A stretch of DNA of 64,000 nucleotides, from contig MCGT01000036.1 of assembly GCA_002104935.1 (NCBI GenBank), positions 210,940 through 274,939 of the forward strand. Direction: 5' to 3'. This DNA is from Hesseltinella vesiculosa. Lineage: Eukaryota; Mucoromycota; Mucoromycetes; Mucorales; Cunninghamellaceae. Under the pieces are notes generated by a model. It ran no database searches. It saw only the letters and a list, made by a program, of their open reading frames with translations, and was not told the origin of the DNA. Both the position numbers and the translations under genes were made by a program. Position 1 is the stretch's first letter. Every line of letters begins with the position of its first letter. This document shows positions 12,228 to 25,275 of the stretch, one piece after another.

Positions 12228-15200
12228 ATGCCTAAACGTGAAAGATCCAAAAAGAAATCTGATTTGGATGCTGGTAAGAAAAAAGGGGCACCATCTTGCC
12301 ATTGTGATCGGTCCATGGCATGGAGAACTTTGCGACGGCCACTTGCAGATTCCTGACGCTTTTTTTGTTGTTGTTTGTGTTGGCTGTCGCAGATCGTAAA
12401 AAGGTCAAGGTGTTTGAAGGAGTATCTATACCTACCGTATCTGAAGAAGAACGCAGCGAATTCTTAGTCAACCAAAAGGGATCCGGCTCTGATCTCTCGG
12501 CAGCCAACGACGATCCCAAGAAACATGATCCAGAGAATGACATCGCGATCGCCACCCGTACCCGCTCCCGCGCCCATCATCAAGACACCCATGACGACAA
12601 CCACATCGACATTGCAGCCAAGAAGCCCACTGGCCCCTTGGCTGCCGATCGACCCAAGCGTCACACACCAGCGGACGATCACAACGACAAACCTCATGTC
12701 AGCGCATTGGCTGCACGCCGGGCGAAAGCGAAAGAGGACAAGGCCAAGCTGCAGCAGGACCCAGTTGCAGCCAGCCAGGAAGAACAAGCCAACGAGCAAG
12801 AGACATCGGTCGTTGGCAGCGACGAAACCGGCCACAGCCAGCCCAGCGAAAAGCCAAAGAGCGCTTTGGCAGCTCGCCGTGCCCGCCGCCTTGCGAAGCA
12901 AACGATGACGACCGAGAACAATGAACATCCCATTGATACCATGGATGTGGACAATGCCACCACTCCAGCCACTGCTGTCGAAGGTCCTGACAACTCGATG
13001 GATCCAGAAGACCCACCCGCTACGCCTTACGCCACCCCTGTCTTTAGCGACCAAGAGGACTCTCCTCTGGCAACACCCGCCCCAGCCAAGGCGCCAGCCA
13101 AAAAAGCGTATGTCGGGCTTTTCTGAAAAAAAATAGCGGCTCACCTCTTCTTTTCCTCCTCTTCTTTTTTAGTGCCAACAAATACCTAGACCCAAGGTCA
13201 GTGTCAACCTTCTCACCAGAGTCTGCCTTTACATTCGAACACGACGATGAAACGTATCTCTGCATTGGTCTCAAGAAGCACGAGGTAGGCTTCGAACAGG
13301 AACCCCTGTCTTCTGACTCACCTTCTTTTCAATGAAGCGTCTTGTCTTTGTTGGCCAGGCTTTGATTGCGCCGTTGTTTGGGACGATCGACATCATGGGA
13401 GCCTTGCTATCGTCCGAGGAAAGCATGCCTAGCAAATGGACGGACAGGTTGGAACCTTTGGTTGAATTCTATCCGGTGTTCTCTTCACGGGCGACAGCCC
13501 TGACTTGTGTCCAATCGGTGCCTTTTCAACCTTCCTGTACCTCATCGACCTTGGTGGATGAGTATTTCCTGAATGTCAAGGGCAAGCTGGGTCCTTTGCA
13601 AGATGACTGGGCCAAGTACCAATCGATCATTGTTGTGCGCTCGATGCACTGGAATGGCGTTGCCAAATTGGAACATTGTCTGCCCACCATGAAAGATCTC
13701 TTTTGTGTGCGATCCAAAGAGTTCCATGCGGCCAATCAAGGTGATTTTTATGACGTCATTCCAGGTTTCCAACCGGTAATCTCTCTCCTTGGAAGTCAAC
13801 AAAAAAAAAAAAGTAACTCCCTTTCCAAACCGCTAGATCGTCACCCCAACGTTGGAAGCGCGGTGTATACAAATCGAACCCTCATGGGAGCAGGGCATAG
13901 GGCGTTTGTTTGACAATGAATTAGGTACAGAGATGAACCTTAAAAAAAACCAACTTACCCCTCCCTATTTTCTAAGTGCGCACCACGCCTCCTGTCAGCT
14001 TTGTATGTGGTACAAAAAACATGGGCAAATCAACGTTTGCGCGGTATTTGGTCAATCAGTTGCTGAATAGGTAAAATCCCAAAAAGAATGGAAAAACTGG
14101 ATTTTTGGGAATTGACTGTGCATTTTTTCTTTTTAGGCATCGCCGAGTGGCCTATTTGGAAACCGATGTGGGACAATCTGAATTTACACCAAATGGCATT
14201 GTTGCCTTGCATATTCTTGACACCCCCATTCTTGGTCCTCCTTTTACGCATCCTCATCATGTGGCCAGGCGCGCGCATTTTGTGGGCAGCACATCGTCTG
14301 GACGTGACCCTGATCATTACATGACTTGTGTGCAGCAACTGGTGGAGGTGTGGCGCCAGGAATCCGACGAATGGCTGGCGGTGGCAGCGAATGAAAACGA
14401 CTCGACCAGCCAACAGCTGCTGCCGTTGGTGGTCAACACGCCTGGATGGACCAAGGGCCTTGGCTATGATCTTTTGCTGGGGATGATGGAGCATGTGGCT
14501 CCCAGTCATGTGTTTGCCTTTTCTGCGCCGTCGCTCGATCACAAGTTCCATGAAGGACGACAGTTGCCGCCTGATTTTGCTGATCATGTGCGTCGTATGG
14601 GGATCCCTCAGCTCCTGTACCTACAGACGGCCAACCTCGCCAACCATGACACCAGCCAACTGGCTGGCCGAGCCGCTCACCGTGTGCCAGCCCCTACCAC
14701 CTGGATGGATCGCTACCAAGCCAGCGATTTGCGTCAACTGATGACCATGTCTTGGATTTATATGGACCCGACCGCCTTTGGCGTGCCAGCCACGGCTTGG
14801 TGGCGGCCATGCTCGACGCTGGTAGAGCGGGTGCCATGGAAAATAGACTGGACGCACTTGCAAGGCATTTGGATTTTATTTGATGATGTGCCTTTGTCAC
14901 AGTTGCTCTATGCTCTCAATGGTAGTCTTGTAGCCTTGATCGGTCAAGTGACTTCTGATGCTACCTCCAACGACGATGACCGGACAGCATTGGTAGGTTC
15001 TAGGAGAAACCGAGGCTTTTTTTTAGCTTACCCTTTTTTTCCATCGCCCAGACAAAGAAATTACCAGCCTATCATAGCTCAATGAAGTCGGTGCCACCTG
15101 ACCCCTATCAGACAGAATGCCTTGGTCTTGGTTTGATTCGCAGCATTGATCGGGAAAAGCGACAATTGTATCTTGTGACCAGCTTGCCTTTAGACCGGTT

Positions 15201-15402
15201 GCGCCGAGTGACTCGGATCGTCAAGGGGGATTTGGAATTGGCATTGCCGATGATGCTTGACCACCGCTCATTGAATCTCAAAGGAGTCGCAGGTGTGTCA
15301 TGGCGAAATGTACCGTATATCTCCTTGGAATCTATCGACGGTATTGGTGCTGGCAAAGTCCGGGCTCGACGAAATCTTATGCGACGTTCTCAACAACATT
15401 AA
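12228..15402 (+). CDS. GRC3: Polynucleotide 5'-hydroxyl kinase GRC3/NOL9
   Basis: Nucleolar kinase that phosphorylates the 5' end after ITS2 cleavage of pre-rRNA; it also acts in Pol I termination in yeast. Eight exons: 12228-12273, 12393-13107, 13173-13284, 13338-13775, 13837-13924, 13977-14070, 14137-14992 and 15052-15402, giving 899 residues. A long low-complexity N-terminus contains repeats of the type SALAARRA. The central domain has the Walker A motif GTKNMGKST split across exon 6, followed by RRVAYLETDVGQSEFTPNG (the clasp/Walker B-like region of the Clp1/Grc3 family) and LVVNTPGWTKGLGYDLL. It lies 135 bp downstream of the TMCO4-like gene on the same strand. Identification is secure. 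The low-complexity N-terminal region is longer than I would expect for the yeast protein. Confidence 0.93.
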
Positions 15403-16269
15403 GCTCCCCCTCCTTTTCCCTTTCTCATTGTGATGTACCTTTGTCTTTTTCTATTTTAAGCCATCCTCCTTTTTGCATCGTCCCATGTTATAAAAAGTCT
15501 TTCCATGCCAAGATCATCACCGATGGCAATAAGCAAGTCGCTGGTTTTCGCGCGCTTTTCAAGGGAAACAAGACGGACACGGATTGGCTATCCGGAGGAA
15601 ACAAAAAAAGTAACCTTCACGTGTCTCGAAAAGGCAAGTCGTCAGGGTTTATTTTTTATCGCCCTCGACACTGTGCCGATCCTTACTCCTCTCGTTCAAC
15701 TTTGTCCCATTTGAGAGCATGTTGACGGATTTAGGCATTGGAAATAAAAATCAGCCCATGCTTATTCTCTGACCCAAACCCCAATTCAGTTTTACCAAAA
15801 GAGTGACAAAACAAGAAAAGGGGGGGGGGAGAATGTGTAAACCACGATGTCAAAAAAAGCCTGAGCCAAAATCCTGTCCCTCTTTATCAACGTGGAGAGG
15901 AACAGTCGCTAGTCGATCTTATTTGGCAAATAAGGGGCATCTCTGGTTTTTTTTGGGGGGACTTGAAAAATCCTTTAAAAGGCCTATTGCCCACCAAAAA
16001 AAAAAAAAAAAATCCTCTTTCTTCCTTTTTTCTTTTCTTCACTTTTTTCTTTTCTTTTACTCTCGCCTTCTCTCCCTGTCTATTCAACCTTTTTTTTTTT
16101 TTTTTTTGTACATACGACCCTCTCCTTTCAGCAAACAAAAAAGAAAGTCCATTTTCTTTTTTTTTTATAAACCTTCACATCGTCTCTCCCTTTTATGCAT
16201 CATGTAAACAGCACTCTCGTTTAAACGAATGCTTTTTTTAACTGTCATTTATTTTTTGACATAGTGTCA
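15403..16269. other. Intergenic between GRC3 and the zinc-finger gene
   Basis: 867 bp, pyrimidine-rich towards the right. Frames at 15505-15714 (+) are open but lack recognisable features. From about 16000 to 16230 there are CT/T-rich tracts typical of a fungal promoter and 5' leader for the downstream gene. Confidence 0.5.
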
Positions 16270-17263
<994 letters not shown>

Positions 17264-19726
17264 CGACCCTTTTTTTCCTTGCCACTCTTTTTTACCTTAA
17301 TCCCCCCCCCCCCTTCATCCTTCAAAGGATTGACGAGCTTCAAGAGCTGTCTCCTTTTTCCTCCCCCCTCTCCCTCTTTTTTTTTTTTTTTCTCGTGTTA
17401 GAAATCCACCCCATTCCCTTAATCTCCATGCAGGCGTCTTGCTTTCTTTTATGTATATGACTTACTCTATGTGTATATGAACTCTTTCCCATATGTCTCG
17501 CCTTTTTGTATTTTTAATTTCTTATAAATAGCCTCCCTATCCCTATGCAATTCTGGTCCTTTTTTTTCTTGTTCCTGTGACCTATGAGATCAGGGTTTTT
17601 TTTTTTTTACTCCAGCTTTTTTTTCTGTCATGTCCATGCGGTTTGGTCGTACAAGCGTCAAAGAAGAAAACAATTGGGTTTTTGTGTTCCCTACTCCACC
17701 TGCCCTTGCATAATCACTTGTCATCAATGAAATAAGGGGGGATTCATTTCAATACCAAACAAAAAAAGGGGGGGTGGCTTTCTTTTGCACTTGCTTGGGA
17801 AGACAGCATGGAAAACCATTTGAGTTTTGAGGGGAGCATGTGTTCTCAAAGGTGGATCATCCGAGGCTCTTCCCTGTTTTGGATCAACATGCTTTTTTTT
17901 TTTTTTTTTCGTCAACGTCACCATCCAATTGACAAGCATATGTTTCCAGAAGCCTTCGCGCGAAATTCCACTTTTCGTCGGTCATGCTGGACACTTTGGG
18001 TCATGCAACTTTCTTTTCGGGCCTTCCGTGACTTGATCCGATTGCCAATAAGAGTCAAGCATGTCGTGATGGCAAGAAGCTCCTCCCTCCTAAATTCCCA
18101 CAAACACTAAATCTGGCCTGTTGACCGTCACAAAAAGGAATGGTGCTGAGCGGAGCCTGAAACCCGGAACGAAAAAATTCCAAAACTGGACGTTTCAATG
18201 GCAGCCGTTGTGCCACCCGAATCAAAAAGAGCTGCAGAACAGATGCGCAGCCTGCTTTTTTTTTTTTTTTTTCATTTGGCTTTAATTCAACCCTTTTGCC
18301 AAGCCAATCATTTAAAGAAGATCATATGCATCAGCTGTTCACATGCCACCAGGCAAAAAAAAAAAAACCACCAGCAAGTGAAAGATGGATATCCCCCATT
18401 TTCAGTCGAATGGCGGTGATGCATTTTACCAAGAAATCGGTAGATCGTCACACCATTGTGGCAAAAAAAAAAAAAAAAATTCACTGCATGCCATGTGCCT
18501 CTAAATGGGAACATTAAACTTTTTTTTTCCACAGCTTGATTTTCACCGAGCCCGAGGACAAGTCGTGCTGATGGTTCGCATCATCGCAGGGACGAGTTTT
18601 TCTCAACGTTTTTGTTTTTCTGCAAGCTCTCTCTTTTGAAAAAAAGAAACACGAAGACGCCAAGAGTACGCTCTTTAAAAACCTGATAACAAAACGGGAG
18701 TGTGAAAAGGATGGGAAGTCTTGAACGTGTCTTTGTCGCGCGCAACTGAACTCACTTTTTACTTTGATCCAACCAACCGGTTCAGCGAATAAAGCGACCT
18801 CACCCTTGTATGAGTTTGAATTTACAAGAGAAGAAAACGTGGTCTAGTGGACTTGACTTGCCATGTGCATCTTGTCTTTTTTTCCTGTAAAAATGAAACC
18901 TGCAGCAATCGCTGGGGCCAAGCGGAAGAGAAAAGAACACCTTATCCCCCCCCCAACAGGATCTCGGCTCTAGCCTATCAATTTGGTTCGTTTTATCATC
19001 ATGGCTATTTCATTTTATTTCAACGAATGCACACAACCATCCCGCTCGAATGACCGTGCTACAATTCATCATCCTACAGATTTCCCTCTCCAGCTTCCCG
19101 AATAAATCTTGGAACCCCATCCCCCAACTCTGGGCATGTTAACAATAGGCTCCTTTTTTTGGCATATGACAAAGAAAGTCATGGGGACATCTTTTTTTTT
19201 CCAAACTTGCATCAATGTCTTGTCAAGAAAAAATCACATTGAGCAGGGCACATGGGATGAGATGCCTAGGAGGTTACCTAAACTTGCTTGGCATCCTTAC
19301 CATGCATTTGCCATGCTTATTAGCCCATGCCAAGCGTGAGATTGGGTCTACCCCAGAATCCCCCCTCTTTCCCGAGGTTAGGCTGCTGTTCAAAAAGAAA
19401 AACGAGTGCCAAGATTTTCCTATTTCAGAAGAACCGGAACACAAGGTTTCTTTAAATGAAAGAAGCAGATCAAGAGTGATTTTGGGGGTGAAGAAACGAA
19501 CTGTCAAGATCAGCCATTTCCATTCCCGCTTCGTGCCAGGTTGGACACAGATCCACATCGCATCTCCCCCAAGGTTGGCTTGTACAAGACGCGTGTAACA
19601 AGCATTGATCTTGACGGTCGCTCCCACACAAACTCACAGCAACTCTTTTTTTTTTTCTCACCATGACGTGGAACAGAAAATGCAACGACGAATAGCCTCT
19701 TTTATGTCTACAGAGATGATGAATGA
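17264..19726. other. Intergenic, 2.5 kb, no confident gene
   Basis: The left part (17264-17640) is pyrimidine-rich 3' sequence of the zinc-finger gene. From 17640 to 19700 there are many homopolymers (for example T-runs at 17891 and 18256, A-runs at 18463). Short open frames on both strands (for example 17918-18103 and 19274-19627, minus) have no recognisable domain and no clear splice partners. A small or non-coding gene here cannot be excluded. Confidence 0.45.
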
Positions 19727-21148
19727 TTAAAACACAGCACCGAAACCAAAGGTCTGCTTGATGGATCGCCAGTAGTAACCGTTCCAATTGCTGCGAGTGG
19801 TTTCTTCTTCACCCAAAGGCACACCTGTTTGCTTGATTTGCAACGTCACCCCATCCGAGCCTTGATCAAAGTCCATGGTCACCGTCGAGTAATGACCGGC
19901 GGGCCAGTTGCGCAAACGCCACGATTGCACAATCTTCTTGTCAGGCACCTGTTTCCCAAATGGAACGTTGTCAGTTTTCTTTTCGTCAGTATCCTCCTCT
20001 TACCAATTCCAAAATGGTACCCGAGACATTGCCGTTGAACAATTCAAAGGGAGCGTCGACCTGCTTACTAATCTTAGCCGGGCCGCGGGTCCATGCCGTC
20101 ACGCGTTGAGCGTCCAAAAGCGTTTCGAACAATTCGTGGGCAGATGTTTGGAACTCGATGGTGTCTTGCACGGTGGTGGTGTTGATCTTTTGTGACGACA
20201 CAGGGGCGTCTGGGGTCGAGGAGGGCGTGCTGGACTTGTTGATGTGAGTGACATTGCTACGTTCCTTGGTGACCCCGGCTTGAGCAGCAGCCTTGCCGGA
20301 TTCAATGTACACATCCGAGCTATGGTCTTCATCAAAACGAATGAGTCGCCCTGTCATTTTTCTCTCTCTTTCCAGAGGCTTGCTTACTTTTGACCATGTC
20401 ACTGGAAAACGCCACCAACTTGGATCGCAGCTCAGGCACCAATTTCTTTTTGATCAACGTGCGCAGCTCCTGCTTTTCACTGGTTTCGTTGTCCACGGTG
20501 ATATCAAACTAGGAAAAATAGGGAGAGTATGAGTCTCTTCGCACCTCCAACGATGGTCGTATTTCTTTACCACATATTCGTCTTCTTCCGTATCATGGGC
20601 CACTTCAGGAATCATGATCTTGCCCGTCGCTTCCGTCCCTTCCTTGGTCACACCTTTCCATGCCCATGAAAAAAGAAGAAGTCTTTCAGTCCTATAAAAT
20701 ACACGGCTTTATGCGTGTTCCCATGTCTTTACCCTTCCAGGCCAACTGAATGCGAACATCGAAGATAGTGATCAGCTTGCCCTTGCGTTGACAAAGCTCC
20801 ACGTCGCCATCCGTTTCCACCATCTTTGTGATCGCCACTTGTGCTCCTTGATCTTCCACCTTCAAGCCTTCAAACTGCTCAGTAAAGTATTTTTGCGACC
20901 ATGGGAGACAGTTCTTGTTCACCCTACGTCAAATGTTGCATCCTATAGTAAGTATCCCCTGTAGAAAAACTCTTTTTCGGTGCATTGAAAAAACTGCCAA
21001 TGCCCAACGTCGTGAATGTCATCCCTCTTGCTAAAGCTAGCTTCTTACCAATGCCTATAAAGAATCGAAACAAGCCAATGTGAGTTATGTTGATCGGGCC
21101 GTGTCCCCAACGCGCTTACCAGTTGTTCACGTTTTTCCAGTTCGACAT
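19727..21148 (-). CDS. AHA1: Activator of Hsp90 ATPase (Aha1)
   Basis: Co-chaperone that binds Hsp90 and stimulates its ATPase. Seven exons on the minus strand: 21120-21148, 21049-21054, 20733-20923, 20571-20653, 20388-20508, 20004-20350 and 19727-19948, giving 332 residues. The N-terminal domain starts MSNWKNVNNWHW, then NCLPWSQKYF and the family QRKGKLITIFD; IPEVAHDTEEDEYVFDI follows. The C-terminal START/AHSA1 domain has WTRGPAK, FELFNGNVSGTI, SWRLRNWPAGHYSTV and QTGVPLGEE, ending near FGFG. Exon 2 is only 6 nt (gcattg) and is needed to encode WHW. The intron 20351-20387 is only 37 bp. Between the two domains there is a Ser/Thr-rich linker. It is convergent with the zinc-finger gene and divergent from nothing close. 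Confidence 0.95.
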
Positions 21149-21288
21149 GCTTCAAATGTTGAAAAAAAATAAAGAGAAAAAAGAAGGCGACCGAAATGGA
21201 TGGAAAAAAAGAAATGGCGTTTTCCCACCCCGCCCTCCCTCCTTTTCATCCGTTTATTATCTCTCTTTTTTTTTTTTTTTTTTTTGGT

Positions 21289-23232
21289 CTAGTTGATAGA
21301 GACAGATTGGTAGTCTTGATCGACATAGGAGCCATGGAAGGTAATGTTGGAGAAGTGGCCAAGAGGGCAGCGGGCAACCTCGGTCATGGTGGCAGCGTCG
21401 AGCACAAGGAGGTAGCAATGCGGCTGGCCACCCGACTGGCCAAACAGGACATTGACAAGGCTGAGGACAACGCCGTCGTCTTCACCTGTGGCGTCAGGCC
21501 GCGGTACAAAGATCGGCTCCGAGCACACCTGATGCTGCTCGTCAAAGGCAGTCATGGCCAGCGTCTGCGTGTCGATCTTGACCAAGTTGTAGCGGGAGCT
21601 GGTCTTGTTCGTAGCCGTCACGAGCTGGTTGGCAAACACATAACGATAAGGCTTCAGCGCCTTCATGGGGTTGAACCGTAAGAACTCGACATTCGAGGCC
21701 AGCTTGGCCATGGTGGCGATCTTCCCGCCCAGCTGCACCGAGAGCCGCACCAGGTCGCCAAACGACGACTGCCGCGCCGGAGGCAAGTAAAACCCGCGTT
21801 CCTCTTTCACACTGGCTGGGTGTGTGCGGTAAGTCTTTGGCCCAGCAAGCGGGAGCTGGTGACCAAACGTGTGCACTTGATGAACAATGTCGCCATCCGG
21901 GAACGCCGCACAGTCCAGCACCAGGGTCGTCTGCTTCGTGGTCGAGTCGTAGGCTTCCCAAGCATTGCCCACATGGAACGTGAAAAAAGGGTGGACGGGG
22001 ATGGATGCCACAAGGCCGACGTCGGGCCGCCGAGAAATCACATGAAGGTAGGTCTGGCCGTGATTGTCCCACACCAGCGACGAGGAAACGCTGCCGCTGG
22101 CCATCATGGTCGCGCCATTGCCGCCAAAGTAGAGCGGCGCCTCGGGCAAGATGATGTAATGCTTGGTCAGCCAGAACGAGTGGATGTAGCTGGGCCGCAG
22201 TGGCGTCCCGTTTGTTCGCTTGGTGATCGTCGCATACACCGTCACCGTACCGTCCTTGGTGCATGAGAACACAGTCAGCTTCGGGAACAGACCAAGTGTC
22301 AGCGTGAAGTTGAAGATCTCCTCGGTGTCTGGGTCATGTTGATGATGCGCCGCCGCGAGATCGCCACCCAGTTCTGGGCCATATGTGTTGTATCGAAACA
22401 GCTGCTCAGGCTCTATCCATCCCATAATAAAAGAGGTGAGGGCTTTTTTTTTTTTTTTTTTTCCTCTCCATATATTACCAAGGGTGTCGACGTGGATTTT
22501 TTGCAGAATATTGGCGTCGGTCTTGGTCACCAAAGTGGGCTCGTGGTGCGAGGCAGTGTTTTTTTTTAATTGTCTTGGTAAAGGGTAGTTCGGCGTGGGG
22601 GTGACGCCGACCATTTGGCTGGAGGGCTCGGACATGTCCAGTCCCACCTTCAGCAGATAATGCGTGCGACGCAGCCAGCAAGCCAACCGTGCCATCATGG
22701 ATTGCTCGTCGATGTGACCAAACAGGATCGTCGGTTTGCCGTCCACCAGATTCCGCTCAGCCTTCTTGGCAATGTTTCTTGAGTTGTACCGCACACGCTG
22801 TTGCTCAGGATCAAACTGGAACCGGTGGACAAAGGGTATCCCATCAAACGCATGTCGAATCGTCATGTCATTCTCCAGCGTGAACCGGCCGGGCCCTAGA
22901 TCCAACGGGAAAAACATCAGTCTTGTCTTTTTTGTTTGCCTTGGTCACGTACCAACACGATACATGGTACCATTTAGCCACGAAGGCAGTGTTCCTTGAA
23001 TAGGTAGCCATACAGGGTCAATGTACTCAGGAATGTTGTCAAAATGAACGGACTGCCACTGGGCTATGCGGTTGAAGTGTCGATTGAGCAAGAACAGCTT
23101 TCTCATGCCAACAAGGATAAGCACAGCTGTTGCCCAGCCAAACCAATGGAGATTCTCTGTCAACTTCGTCCACAGGGACTCCCGACCAACGTAAATAGCC
23201 ATGACAGCCAATGGAAAACCACCAAGGAGCAT
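21289..23232 (-). CDS. Carotenoid oxygenase (RPE65/CCD family) with N-terminal membrane anchor
   Basis: Non-haem Fe(II) oxygenase of the carotenoid cleavage family; in mucoromycetes relatives make apocarotenoids such as trisporoid precursors. Three exons on the minus strand: 22953-23232, 22479-22895 and 21289-22412, giving 606 residues. A hydrophobic helix lies at residues about 30-50 (FGWATAVLILVGM), so the protein is probably membrane-anchored. The entry motif NGTMYRVGPGRFTLEND spans intron 1. The four iron-ligand His regions can be picked out: KIHVDT, SYIHSFWLTKHY, FTFHVGNAWE and the terminal TFHGSY. The intron 22413-22478 contains a long A-run just after its donor. Substrate and product cannot be told from sequence; it could equally cleave a retinoid or stilbene-like substrate. 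Confidence 0.9.
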
Positions 23233-23917
23233 CTTTTTTCAAGTAAAATAGAAACGAAATGTGAAAAAAGAAGAGCGAAAAAAAAAATGAGCAACTGCCT
23301 TTCTTTATTTTACGTGATTTCCCCCTTGGCATAATTCTCTTTGTTCTTGCTGCACCAGCATCAACTTAAAACCAAAAAAGGGAAGCCCTTCTCTTTGCCG
23401 CCTCCTCCACCGGAAGACTGGTCCAACAGTGCGGAAATCTCTTTACTCCCTCTTTTGAAAAAAAAAAAAATGCGCTCTCGCTATGTTGGATAAATGCACG
23501 GTTTGATAGTCATTCATCAGTACAGCTCTGCCGGAATGAGCGTGGTTTTTTTTTTCAGCAGCCTTTGGCCCGTTCTCTTGAAGGTATTGCTGATGTGTAG
23601 TTTTGCCTGAGCGTGCAAAGGTGTTGCCTCGAAGCAGTGGAATAAAAATCAGCGCGCTTGACCAGGTAGGAGAGAAGAAATGGCAGTGCAATGGATGACA
23701 AAAGGTGTTTATAAGAACCGACGGCTACTGCATCAATGCACTTTTGGAGCCAAGCTCTGGCCGAACACTTGCACGGGTTCTTTGTTCTCATCTCATTGAT
23801 GCCAACCCTGTACACAACTGCTGGCGTCCGATGCAAGAATGGGCAGCAGAGCTGACCCTTGTTTAATGGAAATGACGTTTTATGTACACAAGCGTATGGA
23901 GTGGGAGGCGACAGGTT
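23233..23917. other. Intergenic between the carotenoid oxygenase and SLD5
   Basis: 685 bp forming the promoter side of the carotenoid oxygenase and the 3' side of SLD5. No coding or RNA feature is recognised; there is a short A-run at 23458-23469. Confidence 0.5.
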
Positions 23918-24954
23918 CTAAATCAACTGAACACGTCCTTCCTGTAGCAATTCCTTGATGGCCCGGTAGCGGATGATATAGGTGCCGCCCTTATCCATCT
24001 CGGTAGATTCTTCCGTGTCATTTCTGCGGGACAAATCAAAAATCGAATGAGTCTCTCACTGTCGTCCCATTTTTTTTTTTTTGATCGACATACACCATCC
24101 ATTGATGAACGCCAACATCGTCCAGGACTCGACAAAAGACAGGTGCTTCTAAATTGGCGGTGACCACTAGAAATGAGATAAAGGGGTTAGGGAGGTGCAA
24201 GAGCGTGGTTGGCTGTGGTGCTTGCCCATGTTCAGATCGCCATGCATTTCATCCTGTTTGTGCTGCGTGGGGGGAAGGTGATGGAGAAAAGAGTCGTGAT
24301 TGTATGTCTCTAGCAGTTCCTGGTATCTGAAGAAGTCAAAAACAACAGAGGGTTATGCCTTCTGGGTTGGCCGCTTCTCGTCAGCGTGGTTACCTTCTTG
24401 CATAAGCGATTTCCTGTGCAGACATTAATTCTTGATAATCCGGTCGACGCAGTAATTCCAAGGTATATTTTTCGATCTGCGGGAAAGCAAGGTGAGGGCG
24501 AGCCGCCTTTTTTTTCGTCCGTTTTTCTTTGGGGGTACCTTGTGTAGTCGAGTTCGTAAGTAGCTCTTGATCAAGTAGCGTATCCGTTCCATTTCAGTTT
24601 GGAACAGCATGGATATAAACTTATTTTCCAGGTTGGAGGACATGTGATCCATTACCAAGCCAGCCTATGGAACAAGCAAGAAACCGTCAAGTAAGCTTGC
24701 CGACGGGGTGCCATCCATCCAGTGTTGAACGGATGAGTTACCTGATCTTCAATCCTTTCAATGAGAAAGTCGACGAGTTGTTTTCGGTAGGGAAGGAGCT
24801 CGGGGGCGTTGCGTTCGTTCATCCACACTTTTGTCAGCTCCAGCACGTTGTCTTCCAGGGCATCGTCTGACAATCTAGCATGCAAGGCATTTGCCTGCGT
24901 CATTGAAAACGATGATTCTGCTGTTTGTCTTTGGGAATCAAATGACATGGCCAC
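23918..24954 (-). CDS. SLD5: GINS complex subunit Sld5 (GINS4)
   Basis: Subunit of the GINS tetramer, part of the CMG replicative helicase. Six exons on the minus strand: 24742-24954, 24539-24664, 24394-24476, 24226-24326, 24094-24166 and 23918-24023, giving 233 residues, the usual family length. The A-domain carries LTKVWMNERNAPELLPY and VDFLIERIEDQ, then the helix MERIRYLIKSYLRTRLHKIEKY. The C-terminal B-domain has EAPVFCRVL and ends GTYIIRYRAIKELLQEGRVQLI, as in known Sld5 proteins. The intron between exons 4 and 5 reads only as GC-AG (gcaagc...ttctag); it restores the frame into VVTANLEAPVF. The ATG at 24954 is the first in frame before the conserved region. Confidence 0.92.
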
Positions 24955-25275
24955 TGTACAAAAAAGAAAAAGAAAAAAAAAAAAAAAACGGGAGAAAAAA
25001 AAACGGCGTGGCCGTGTTTTTTTTTCGAAAAAAGCCCAGCGCCACCCATCTTTCTTTACTTGCTTTTCTTTCGCTACACGTAATGTACATGACTACGAGG
25101 AAATGGACTGATCCATTGCACAGCAGCGGAATAGCTGCTGCTCTCCCAGAACCAACCAGCGCCTAATGTGAAGCAAGGCTCATCGGCCTCATCATCAAGT
25201 CAATCACGCCATTCTCCTGACGAAACATCGTGCTGCGGCTCCTGCTCCTGCTTCTCTTCAGGTATCTTTATTATT
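24955..25275. other. Short intergenic, SLD5 promoter side
   Basis: 320 bp with A/T homopolymers (25.0 kb) upstream of SLD5, running into the 3' end of the RCC1-like pseudogene. No further feature seen. Confidence 0.5.

Noticed and set aside
12464..13144. 226-codon minus-strand frame opposite GRC3 exon 2
   Set aside because: Antisense shadow of the low-complexity GRC3 N-terminus.
15505..15714. Small open frame downstream of GRC3
   Set aside because: No conserved motif, no promoter, and likely in the GRC3 3' region.
21542..22264. 240-codon minus-strand frame inside the carotenoid oxygenase
   Set aside because: Alternative frame of the real gene; composition is biased and no domain is seen.
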